Part shown: one piece after another, positions 24,343-32,226 of the stretch
Numbering within the stretch: position 1 is the stretch's first letter
How the letters are laid out: each line of letters starts with the position of its first letter
Source: Butyrivibrio sp.
GTDB lineage: Bacteria; Bacillota; Clostridia; Lachnospirales; Lachnospiraceae
Length of the DNA stretch: 46,668 nucleotides
NCBI GenBank assembly: GCA_023664865.1
Contig: JAMPEU010000021.1
Coordinates: 1-46,668, forward strand
Reading direction: 5' to 3'
The notes under the pieces: model-generated
The model's input: only the letters and a program-made list of their open reading frames with translations
What the model was told of the DNA's origin: nothing
The model's database searches: none
Position numbers and translations under genes: made by a program

Positions 24343-25407
24343 ATGCAAAAGATACTGATAGTAGACGACGAAGAAGTAAATCGGAGAGTGCTTCAGGAAA
24401 TACTTGAGAATGACTACGAAATAGAGATGAGCGAGGACGGAGTTCAGGCGTTAAATAAACTTAGGGATAATTATGAGGAAATATCGGCGCTGCTGCTGGA
24501 TTTGCAGATGCCTAACGTAGACGGATATGCAGTTATTTCCGAGATAAAAAACTGGGGCATAATAAATAAAATCCCCATACTTATCATAAGCGGCGACGAT
24601 ACCGTCGAAGCGGAGAACCAGTGCTTCGAGATGGGCGTTGCAGATTTTATCCACAAGCCTTTTGAGCCTTCCATAGTTAAAAAACGTATAAAGAATACTA
24701 TGGATTTGTTTGATTATAAGAAACAGCTTGAAAGAAAAGTGGAAGAACAGACGGAGACGCTTAGAAAGCAGTCTGAGATTATTAAGATTCAGGCTGAAAG
24801 GTTAAGCAAGGCGAAACCGTTCAATAAACTTATGATAGAATACAGTTCTGTAATCAGAGAAGTTGAGACGCGGCTTAAAATTCTTAACGACATGTTCTCG
24901 GAGGAGTATAAGAGAAATCCTTTTGAGTCCATCAAGAGCAGGCTTAAGTCTCCCGAAAGCATATATAAGAAGCTTGAGAGAAAAGGATATCCGGTTTCGA
25001 TAGAGAATATAAAAAAGTATGTGACAGATGTTGCGGGCGTGCGGGTAATCTGTTCTTTTCCCGACGATATTTATCGTCTGGCGGAACTTTTAATCAATCA
25101 GGACGATATAGTATTATTAAAAGAAAAGGATTATATTAAAAATCCCAAACCCAACGGTTATAGGAGCTTACACCTTATCTTAAACGTACCTATTTTTCTG
25201 CCGTATGAAAAAATATATATGAAGGTGGAAGTGCAGTTTAGGACCATCGCGATGGATTTCTGGGCGAGCCTTGAACATAAGTTAAAGTATAAGAAACATA
25301 TTGATAATACGGAAGAAATCGGGCAGCAGTTGAAAATGTGCGCAGACTCCATAGAAGAGCTGGATTATCAGATGCAGGAAATAAGGGATAAGATTGATAT
25401 AAAGTAG
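24343..25407 (+). CDS. Receiver domain fused to a RelA/SpoT-type (p)ppGpp synthetase domain
   Basis: This 354-residue protein joins two signalling domains. Residues 1-122 are a CheY-like receiver with D8/D9, phospho-acceptor D53 (LLDLQMPNVDG), S83 and K105 (FIHKPFEP). Residues 123-185 form a long, probably coiled-coil helix. Residues 190-320 are a synthetase domain with SRLKSPESIYKK, metal-binding D229 (TDVAGVRVICSF), the substrate-binding NPKPNGYRSLH and catalytic E296 (VEVQFRTIAMDFWASLEH). No (p)ppGpp hydrolase domain is present. It would make (p)ppGpp-like alarmones under phosphorelay control. No histidine kinase is adjacent. The start follows AAGAGG. Confidence 0.92.
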   Translation: MQKILIVDDEEVNRRVLQEILENDYEIEMSEDGVQALNKLRDNYEEISALLLDLQMPNVDGYAVISEIKNWGIINKIPILIISGDDTVEAENQCFEMGVADFIHKPFEPSIVKKRIKNTMDLFDYKKQLERKVEEQTETLRKQSEIIKIQAERLSKAKPFNKLMIEYSSVIREVETRLKILNDMFSEEYKRNPFESIKSRLKSPESIYKKLERKGYPVSIENIKKYVTDVAGVRVICSFPDDIYRLAELLINQDDIVLLKEKDYIKNPKPNGYRSLHLILNVPIFLPYEKIYMKVEVQFRTIAMDFWASLEHKLKYKKHIDNTEEIGQQLKMCADSIEELDYQMQEIRDKIDIK

Positions 25408-25430
25408 AGTAAGAGGAAGAAATAATTTAT

Positions 25431-26444
25431 ATGAAAAATAAAATATGTAGCCTATGTTCAATAATTCTATTACTGGTATTAACTGCGTGTGGAACAGAAT
25501 ATAATGATAGTTTGGCGGCAGAGTCTGAAAATGAGTCAGGGGCGGTAAATGAAGTGGAGTCTGAAACCGAGTCCGATGTGGTAAGTGAGGTGGAGTCTGA
25601 AATTGAGTCCGATATGGCAAACGGAATAGAGACTGATACGGAATCTGAAACCGAAATAGAACCAATATTCAGAACAATAGAACTGGCAGGGCAATCTGCT
25701 TTTTTTGCGGATTCTGATAAAACAGCCGAACCAATCAGCCTGTCGCTTATCAGCGAAACAGGGAACGGCATATCTGAGCCGACTGTCTGGGTGGCGGAGA
25801 ATGGCTTATATCTGCCTATGATAAACGGCCCGCTTTCAGAGAGTACAATTCAGGTTCATAGAGAAGAAGGTCTTGACTATGATTACTGGAAACAATATAC
25901 TGACTATACACTGTTTTTTGATGAAAACTATGTTTATGAATGGAACTCTATTGCTTCAGCTGTCGATTCCAATGCAGAAAGCTATGTCTATGGTCCTGTG
26001 GCGGAAATCTATGTCTATGATTTGGAAAGCAGGCAGTATCTGTATGGAGCGGGGTATGCATCCGATGAATGGTATTTGATGGGGAATTGCGCGTATGTCA
26101 GGGACGGTATACTGTATACCGGAAATATTTGTAGAGGCTATGCCATGCCAAACAGTTGCTATCTGTTTGCGTATGATTTGGAAAATGATGAAATGCTTTG
26201 GCGAAGCGAAGACCAGACTTATAATTCCATGAACTTTATCATAAAAGATGATGTGATTATCTGCGGATATGGCTTTACTGCCGAAGATGATTATATTTAT
26301 CAGCTTGATATGCACACGGGGAAGGTAATTTCCAAGACTAAGGTAGCTAAGATGCCGGACCTTATTGTAGAACAGGATGGCAAGCTTTATGTTCATACTT
26401 ACAGCTATGACTATGTATTTGAAATAGGCGAAAGCATGGAATAG
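25431..26444 (+). CDS. Lipoprotein with Ser/Glu repeats and beta-propeller-like repeats
   Basis: This 337-residue protein has a lipobox (LVLTAC, Cys20). An acidic Ser/Glu/Asp-rich linker (about residues 25-78) includes three 12-residue repeats, encoded by 36-bp units from about base 25554. The rest has Tyr-rich repeated blades such as EIYVYDLESRQYLYGAGYAS, YLFAYDLENDEMLWRSE and YIYQLDMHTGKVISKTKV, typical of PQQ-like beta-propellers. It is probably a surface protein of unknown role. It follows the alarmone synthetase gene by 23 bases; an A-rich ribosome binding site (GAGGAAG) lies upstream. Confidence 0.8.
   Translation: MKNKICSLCSIILLLVLTACGTEYNDSLAAESENESGAVNEVESETESDVVSEVESEIESDMANGIETDTESETEIEPIFRTIELAGQSAFFADSDKTAEPISLSLISETGNGISEPTVWVAENGLYLPMINGPLSESTIQVHREEGLDYDYWKQYTDYTLFFDENYVYEWNSIASAVDSNAESYVYGPVAEIYVYDLESRQYLYGAGYASDEWYLMGNCAYVRDGILYTGNICRGYAMPNSCYLFAYDLENDEMLWRSEDQTYNSMNFIIKDDVIICGYGFTAEDDYIYQLDMHTGKVISKTKVAKMPDLIVEQDGKLYVHTYSYDYVFEIGESME
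25554..25661 (+). repeat. Three 36-bp tandem repeats in the lipoprotein linker
   Basis: The units encode VESETESDVVSE, VESEIESDMANG and IETDTESETEIE. The first two are nearly identical at DNA level and the third is diverged. Confidence 0.7.
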
Positions 26445-26486
26445 ATGAAAGTATGAAATAGATGAAAGACATAAAATAGGCGAAAA
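26421..26486 (+). repeat. Short tandem repeats of about 17-18 bp over a stop codon
   Basis: Units resembling GAAATAGRYGAAAGYATG recur about three and a half times. The stop codon of the lipoprotein gene lies in the first units; the rest are noncoding. Confidence 0.55.
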
Positions 26487-26521
26487 CTGTATTATGGCAG
26501 CAAGCGGTGGGAGACATTCAG

Positions 26522-26848
26522 ATGGGAAATTTTGATATTGCGGCAATGCAGAACATACAGAAGGAACTTCAGGAAAAGTATAAGGATGGCTGGGGCGGCT
26601 TATCCCCTGAAAAGGCGCGTAATCAGTTATTGTGGCTGTATTCGGAGTTAGGTGAAGTCGGTGATGTAATTAAGAAAAGCGGTGATGATAAAATCATGAA
26701 CGATAGCGATACCCGTAGACATTTCATTGAGGAGATGTGCGATGTTATGATGTATTTTAATGATGTGCTGCTGTGTTATGATATTTCACCGGAAGAATTT
26801 GAAAAGATATACCTAGAAAAACATCAAACCAATTTAAACAGATGGTAA
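26522..26848 (+). CDS. MazG-like nucleotide pyrophosphohydrolase family protein
   Basis: This 108-residue protein resembles a single MazG-like all-alpha NTP-PPase domain. The acidic metal-binding pattern is visible as LYSELGEVGDVIKK and FIEEMCDVMMYFND (ExxE then ExxD spacing). The family hydrolyses NTPs or modified nucleotides to NMP and pyrophosphate. The ATG after GGGAG is the better start; a GTG 15 bases earlier lies in the ribosome binding site region. Some MazG enzymes influence (p)ppGpp levels, and this gene is only a kilobase downstream of an alarmone synthetase, but a link is only a guess. Confidence 0.85.
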   Translation: MGNFDIAAMQNIQKELQEKYKDGWGGLSPEKARNQLLWLYSELGEVGDVIKKSGDDKIMNDSDTRRHFIEEMCDVMMYFNDVLLCYDISPEEFEKIYLEKHQTNLNRW

Positions 26849-26974
26849 CAGTTTATTATATGGTAAAATTATAAATTTTCACATAGGCTTACATATGTTA
26901 TATGGATGTTTATACATACAGTAAAGATGCCTGAGCGCATAAATTTGTGGGCTGAGTAAGAATGGGAGATTATA

Positions 26975-27640
26975 ATGGATAGCAGATTAATAGAAATTAT
27001 AATAGATTCATTTCCTAAAATCTTAATACCGGGGCTTAAATATACATTGCCGCTTACGTTCATCGCCTTTGCCTTTGCGCTGGTGATTGCAACCGTAGTG
27101 GCGCTTATTCAGTTTGCCAATGTATCTGTGCTGAAACAGATAGCGCGCGTATATATTTGGATTATCAGGGGGACGCCGCTTTTAGTGCAGCTCTACGTGG
27201 TGTTCTTCGGAATATCGGGAATGGGCTACTTAATTGATCCTTTTGTCTGCGCGGCGATTGTGCTGGCGGTAAATGAAGGGGCATACTGCGCGGAAACAAT
27301 AAGGGCGGCGCTTGAGTCCGTATCAAAAGGGCAGATTGAAGCAGGATATTGCGTGGGAATGTCTTATATACAGATTATCAGGAGAATTGTGCTGCCGCAG
27401 GCAATGCGGACTGCATTTCCGCCGCTCTCCAATTCGCTGCTCTCCATGCTGAAAGACACGTCGTTAGTGGCGTGTATTACGGTTGCTGAAATGTTCATGG
27501 CGGCGCAGCGGATAGTAGCAAGGACATATGAGCCTATGGCTGTTTATCTGGAGGTCGCGTTTATTTACCTGATGCTTTCCACCCTGCTTACATGGCTGCA
27601 AAATATAGGCGAGAAGTACCTGAACCGTTACCAGAAATAG
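26975..27640 (+). CDS. Amino acid ABC transporter permease
   Basis: This 221-residue protein has about five membrane helices and the HisM/GlnP-type permease signature, including IWIIRGTPLLVQLYVVFFG near the N-terminus and the EAA loop EAGYCVGMSYIQIIRRIVLPQAM that docks the ATPase. It forms a homodimer pore for a polar amino acid importer. It is followed by the ATPase and binding-protein genes, completing a transport operon. Confidence 0.94.
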   Translation: MDSRLIEIIIDSFPKILIPGLKYTLPLTFIAFAFALVIATVVALIQFANVSVLKQIARVYIWIIRGTPLLVQLYVVFFGISGMGYLIDPFVCAAIVLAVNEGAYCAETIRAALESVSKGQIEAGYCVGMSYIQIIRRIVLPQAMRTAFPPLSNSLLSMLKDTSLVACITVAEMFMAAQRIVARTYEPMAVYLEVAFIYLMLSTLLTWLQNIGEKYLNRYQK

Positions 27641-27713
27641 TATAAAAGTATAAAGATTTGGGCACAAAGTCAGATTGAAAATCGGCAGACTGTGGAAAGG
27701 CATGGTTGTTAAA

Positions 27714-28445
27714 ATGTTAGAGGTACTTGCAATTCATAAAAAATTTGATAATATAGAAGTGCTGAAAGGCGTTGACGTTAAAGTTGAAAAAGGCGACGTC
27801 ATTGCGATTTTAGGACCGAGCGGCTCAGGGAAAACGACGCTCCTTCGCTGCATAAATTTTCTGGAAAATGCAGAGCAGGGAAAAATGATTTTCGACGGAG
27901 AAGAATATAACTTTGGCAAGGTCAAAAGAAAAGATATCGCAGCAATCAGGAGAAAAACCGCCTTTGTTTTTCAGGACTATAACCTGTTTCTTAATAAGAC
28001 GGCGCTGCAAAACGTAACCGAAGGGCTTATCGTGGCGCGCAAGATGCCGAAGAAGCAGGCGGAGGAAATCGGCAGGAAGATGCTTGATAAGGTGGGACTT
28101 TCCGATAAGTATGATGCATATCCGCATCATTTGTCGGGCGGGCAGCAGCAAAGGGTGGCTATTGCAAGGGCGCTTGCCTCGGAGCCTGAAATTATTTCCT
28201 TCGACGAGCCTACATCGGCTCTAGATCCGGAGCTTACCGGAGAGGTGCTTAATGTAATGCAGCAGCTTGCCGCCGAAGGCATGACGATGCTAGTGGTTAC
28301 TCATGAGATGGAGTTTGCCAGAAATGTGTCCAATAAGGTAATCTTTATGGAAGATGGAATAGTGGTAGAAACAGGAAATTCCAAAGAGTTTTTTGAAAAT
28401 CCGAAGTGCGAGCGGACTAAAGAGTTTCTTCGCATAGAGGCGTAG
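27714..28445 (+). CDS. Amino acid ABC transporter ATP-binding protein
   Basis: This 243-residue ATPase has Walker A (ILGPSGSGKTTLLRCINFLE), the Q loop (AFVFQDYNLFLNKT), the LSGGQQQRVAIARAL signature, Walker B (IISFDEPTSALDPEL) and the switch His (MLVVTHEMEFARN). It matches the GlnQ/HisP family. The start used begins MLEVLAIHKKF; in-frame codons 12 and 39 bases earlier cannot be excluded. It follows the permease gene closely and energises amino acid uptake with it. Confidence 0.93.
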   Translation: MLEVLAIHKKFDNIEVLKGVDVKVEKGDVIAILGPSGSGKTTLLRCINFLENAEQGKMIFDGEEYNFGKVKRKDIAAIRRKTAFVFQDYNLFLNKTALQNVTEGLIVARKMPKKQAEEIGRKMLDKVGLSDKYDAYPHHLSGGQQQRVAIARALASEPEIISFDEPTSALDPELTGEVLNVMQQLAAEGMTMLVVTHEMEFARNVSNKVIFMEDGIVVETGNSKEFFENPKCERTKEFLRIEA

Positions 28446-28550
28446 CACAAATAAAATATAAGTAATTGTGAAACAACTCTGGATATTGAAAGGGAGTTTT
28501 GCAATTATTTAAATAAAAGTAGTCTATAAGCTGAAGGGAGTAGGAAAATT

Positions 28551-29378
28551 ATGAAAAAAAATATTTTGAAACTAATGTGCGTAGCCGCAGTTGCAACTTT
28601 ATCAATAGTATTGACAGGCTGCGGACAAAGCGGCGAGGGCGGCGGTTCTGACAGTCAGGATAAAGATTTGCTCGGACGTATTAAAGATAAGGGCGAAATC
28701 GTAGTCGCTATGGAAGGAACATGGGCGCCGTGGACTTATCATGACGAAGATGATAAGCTGGTGGGCTTTGATACGGAAGTAGCTGAAAAAATTGCGGAAA
28801 AGCTTGGCGTTGAGGCGGTATTTGTCGAGGGTGAATGGGACGGACTGCTTGCCGGGCTGGAAGTCGGAAGATATGATATCATGGTAAACGGCGTGGAAGT
28901 TACGGATGAACGTTCCGAAAAGTATGACTTTACCGAACCGTACGCATATATCCGTACCGCATTGGTCGTAGGCGAAGATAATACGGACATTACATCTTTT
29001 GAAGACTTGGAAGGCAAGACGACGGCAAACAGCATCAACAGCACATATATGTATCTGGCGGAAGAATACGGAGCAACCGTTCTGGGCGTGGATACTCTGG
29101 ATCAGACTATGGATATGGTTTTATCGGGAAGAGCCGATGCGACACTGAACGCCGAGGTTTCTGTTTATGATTATTTTAACGTACACAGCGACGCGGAGCT
29201 CAAAGTAGTAGCGCTGACCGATGAAGCATCATTAGTATCCATTCCCATAAGAAAAGGCGAGGACTCAGATTCTTTACGCGAGGCAATTAATGAAGCAATA
29301 AAAGAACTCAGAGAGTCCGGAGAACTGGCTGAAATCTCTGAGAAATATTTTGGAAGCGATATTACCGGGAACGAATGA
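28551..29378 (+). CDS. Amino acid ABC transporter substrate-binding lipoprotein
   Basis: This 275-residue lipoprotein has a signal with VLTGCGQ (lipidated Cys at about 24) and a periplasmic-binding-protein type II (SBP_bac_3) fold. Conserved features are GTWAPWTYHDEDDKLVGFD, the VAEKIAEKLGVE segment and YDIMVNGVEVTDERSEKYDFT. It captures a polar amino acid outside the cell and delivers it to the permease encoded upstream. AGGGAG precedes the ATG. It ends at a family 2 palindrome. Confidence 0.93.
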   Translation: MKKNILKLMCVAAVATLSIVLTGCGQSGEGGGSDSQDKDLLGRIKDKGEIVVAMEGTWAPWTYHDEDDKLVGFDTEVAEKIAEKLGVEAVFVEGEWDGLLAGLEVGRYDIMVNGVEVTDERSEKYDFTEPYAYIRTALVVGEDNTDITSFEDLEGKTTANSINSTYMYLAEEYGATVLGVDTLDQTMDMVLSGRADATLNAEVSVYDYFNVHSDAELKVVALTDEASLVSIPIRKGEDSDSLREAINEAIKELRESGELAEISEKYFGSDITGNE

Positions 29379-29412
29379 ATATGAAATAGTAAATTAAGAA
29401 CCATTAAAGAAA

Positions 29413-29478
29413 ATTGAAATGAGCAGGAAAACAAAATAAGGGGCGACTTACCGCTTTTGTTTTTCTGCTCATTTCAAT
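29413..29478 (+). repeat. Palindromic element, family 2, copy 2
   Basis: The 24-bp arms (29413-29436 with 29455-29478) match with one G.T pair. The middle has the core GGGGCGACTTACCGCTTTT, nearly identical to the minus-strand core of copy 1 (5290-5318). It lies between two convergent binding-protein genes. The core could form a short GCG/CGC hairpin followed by T runs, so it may also terminate transcription. Confidence 0.8.
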
Positions 29479-29495
29479 CTCAACCGTAATTTAAT

Positions 29496-30263
29496 CTATT
29501 CAGTATCCATCTCCGCGTATTTTATGCCCCAGTCCGCGATAGTGCCGTCTGCAAGCTTGCTTTCTATTACTTCATTAATCATGTTAAGAAGTTCAGTGTC
29601 GCCCTTCTGGACGGCGATAGCGTACTCTTCGGTTTTAAAAGCATTATTATCTTCTACGATTTTAAGACCGGCATTATCTTGAACATACTTTTTCGCTGTT
29701 GCCGAATCGATTATAACTACATCACAGTTTCCGCTCACGAGTTCGGCAACCGCGTCTGCGCCTGTGGGATAGGCTTCATAAGGATATCCCATTTCGTTTA
29801 TGCAGCTTTCGCCAGTATAACCCTGAACGACGCAGATTTTTTTATCTTTTATGTCAACGGCTGTGTATATATCAGAATCTTCTTTTATGATCATGACCTG
29901 AGTTGCGGTATAGTATGGTATGGAGAAATCAACCTGCTCAAGCCTGCTTTCTTCCACGGTTATACCGGCGATTGCCGCATTAACCTGACCATCCTCAAGG
30001 GCATCTAAAAGAATTTCAAAGTCCATGTCTACGATTGCCGCTTTCATACCATTTTCATCGGCAATCTGCTTTGCCAAAGCTATATCGATTCCATCGTAGT
30101 TGTCTATAATTCCGTTTTCCGTTTTAAATTCAAATGGTGGAAATGTCGCACTTGTGCCGAATACTATTTCATTTTCCGTACTCTTGCCGCCGCATGCGGT
30201 AAGTGTGGATATAAGCATAAGCGCTACAAGTATTGATGTTAAAAGTCTGGCTGTTTTTTTCAT
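29496..30263 (-). CDS. Second amino acid-binding lipoprotein (SBP_bac_3 family)
   Basis: This 255-residue lipoprotein has a lipobox LTAC (about Cys24) and the type II binding-protein fold: FGTSATFPPFEFKTENG, then YDGIDIALAKQIADENG and VNAAIAGITVEESRLEQVDFS. It is related to, but clearly diverged from, the plus-strand binding protein at 28551. No permease or ATPase gene is adjacent, so it may use the nearby importer or another. AGGAGG lies eight bases before the start. Confidence 0.93.
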   Translation of the reverse strand: MKKTARLLTSILVALMLISTLTACGGKSTENEIVFGTSATFPPFEFKTENGIIDNYDGIDIALAKQIADENGMKAAIVDMDFEILLDALEDGQVNAAIAGITVEESRLEQVDFSIPYYTATQVMIIKEDSDIYTAVDIKDKKICVVQGYTGESCINEMGYPYEAYPTGADAVAELVSGNCDVVIIDSATAKKYVQDNAGLKIVEDNNAFKTEEYAIAVQKGDTELLNMINEVIESKLADGTIADWGIKYAEMDTE

Positions 30264-30293
30264 GGAAAGCCTCCTAATATAATTGATGTTCTA

Positions 30294-30322
30294 ATTGTAG
30301 CATAAAAATAGTGGATTGAAAA
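30294..30322 (-). promoter_or_regulatory. Predicted promoter of the second binding-protein gene
   Basis: On the minus strand TTTTCA and TACAAT are separated by 17 bases, about 30 bases before the start codon. Confidence 0.45.
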
Positions 30323-30398
30323 GTATAACTATATAATGAAAAACCGTTTCATAAAAAAAGTATGGAAAATAGTTTAGAAAATTTTCACAGATTATTCC

Positions 30399-30427
30399 TT
30401 GCACATTAGAAGTATGAGGAATAAAAT
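30399..30427 (+). promoter_or_regulatory. Predicted promoter of the ABC exporter operon
   Basis: TTGCAC and TAAAAT are separated by 17 bases, about 50 bases before the start codon of the first exporter gene. Confidence 0.55.
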
Positions 30428-30477
30428 GTAAAAAGTATCATTTAAGAGAATAATTTATGGACGAAGAGGGTGAAAAT

Positions 30478-32226
30478 ATGCTAAAGGTATTAGGAGCGCA
30501 GATAAAGGAGTTCAAGAAGGACTCTATTCTTACGCCTGTTTTCATGATTTTAGAAGTTATTATGGAAATGATTATACCTATGCTCATGGCGTCTATCATT
30601 GACGATGGCGTAAATGTAGGAAATCTGAACCATATTTACAAAATAGGCGCCTTGATGGTAGTAACCGCTTTGATTGGTCTGTGGGGCGGCATAATGGGAG
30701 CGAAGTACGGTGCGAGGGCGTCAACGGGCTTTGCAAGAAATCTAAGGAAGGCGATGTTTGAGAATATTCAGACATATTCTTTCGCAAGCATTGATAAGTA
30801 TTCTACATCAAGTTTGATTACCAGACTTACGACGGACGTAACTAATATGCAGAATTCATATCAAATGATTTTAAGAATGGCAATGCGCGCGCCGGCGTCA
30901 ATGATTATCGCTATGGTGATGGCGTTTACAATTAACTCAAGACTTGCTTCGGTATATCTTGTTGCGGTTGTATTTCTTGCTGTATGTATTTCTCTTATCA
31001 TACCGAGGGCGACGAAGTATTTCCGTCAGGTATTTGAGAAATATGATGAGTTGAATGCGAGCGTACAGGAGAACGTATCGGCTATCCGCGTCGTAAAGGC
31101 GTATGTGCGTGAAGACTATGAGACGGATAAATTTAAGAGAGCAAACAGCAATATTTATAATATGTTCTTAAGGGCGGAGAAACTTGTAGTTATTAATAAT
31201 CCGCTGATGCAGGCGACAGTATATACTTGTATTCTGGTGATTTCGTGGCTGGGAGCTAAAATGATTGTTGCCGGTGGACTGACTACCGGTGAAATGATGA
31301 GTATGCTGGCGTATTGCATGAACATACTTATGAATCTTATGATGATATCGATGATTTTCGTAATGCTGACGATGAGTTATGCGAGCGCGAAGCGTATTGC
31401 AGAAGTATTGGAGGAAAAATCAGACTTAACCAATCCCGAAGAGCCTGTATACGAGGTGCCCGATGGAAGCATAACTTTCAAAAATGTAAACTTTACATAT
31501 GGAAAAGCGGGCAAGCCCGTGTTAAAGAATATAAATATTGATATAAAATCAGGTGAGACGATAGGAATTATCGGCGGTACGGGAAGTGCGAAATCGAGCC
31601 TCGTCAATCTAATCAGTCGTCTCTATGATGTTACGTCGGGCGAGATTTTGGTCGGCGGGCTGGACGTTAGAAAGTATGATATGGAGTCGCTTAGAAATCA
31701 GGTGTCCGTGGTTTTGCAGAAGAACGTGCTTTTCAGCGGCACGATTATGGATAACTTGAGATGGGGCGATAAGGACGCTACCGAGGAGGAATGTATAAGG
31801 GCGTGTAAGCTTGCCTGTGCAGATGAGTTTATACAGAATCTTCCGGATAAGTACAACACCCGTATAGAGCAGGGCGGAACCAACGTATCCGGCGGACAAA
31901 AACAGAGGCTTTGTATTGCAAGGGCGTTATTGAAAAAGCCTAAAATACTGATACTCGACGATAGCACAAGTGCGGTTGATACCGCTACAGACGCTAAAAT
32001 CAGAAAGGCGTTTGCGGAAGAGATACCAAACACCACCAAGCTGATAATTGCACAGAGAATTAGCAGCGTGCAGAACGCGGATAGGATAATTGTCATGGAT
32101 AACGGCGAAGTGACGGATTTCGGCACGCATGAAGAACTGTTAAAGAGCAGTCCTATTTACTTAGAAGTTTTTGAATCGCAGACCGGCGGAAACGCTGATT
32201 TCGACCAGAATGGAGGTGACTTGTAA
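30478..32226 (+). CDS. ABC exporter half-transporter with degenerate ATP site
   Basis: This 582-residue protein has six membrane helices (about residues 15-300) and a C-terminal ATPase. Walker A is GGTGSAKSSLVNLI, the signature is NVSGGQKQRLCIARAL, Walker B is ILILDDSTSAVDT and the switch residue is Gln in LIIAQRISS. The Asp in place of the catalytic Glu, and the Gln in place of His, mark the degenerate site of heterodimeric exporters such as BmrCD and TM287/288. The start with GAGGGTGAAAAT upstream was chosen over one 21 bases earlier. It overlaps the partner gene by one base (TAATG). Confidence 0.95.
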   Translation: MLKVLGAQIKEFKKDSILTPVFMILEVIMEMIIPMLMASIIDDGVNVGNLNHIYKIGALMVVTALIGLWGGIMGAKYGARASTGFARNLRKAMFENIQTYSFASIDKYSTSSLITRLTTDVTNMQNSYQMILRMAMRAPASMIIAMVMAFTINSRLASVYLVAVVFLAVCISLIIPRATKYFRQVFEKYDELNASVQENVSAIRVVKAYVREDYETDKFKRANSNIYNMFLRAEKLVVINNPLMQATVYTCILVISWLGAKMIVAGGLTTGEMMSMLAYCMNILMNLMMISMIFVMLTMSYASAKRIAEVLEEKSDLTNPEEPVYEVPDGSITFKNVNFTYGKAGKPVLKNINIDIKSGETIGIIGGTGSAKSSLVNLISRLYDVTSGEILVGGLDVRKYDMESLRNQVSVVLQKNVLFSGTIMDNLRWGDKDATEEECIRACKLACADEFIQNLPDKYNTRIEQGGTNVSGGQKQRLCIARALLKKPKILILDDSTSAVDTATDAKIRKAFAEEIPNTTKLIIAQRISSVQNADRIIVMDNGEVTDFGTHEELLKSSPIYLEVFESQTGGNADFDQNGGDL

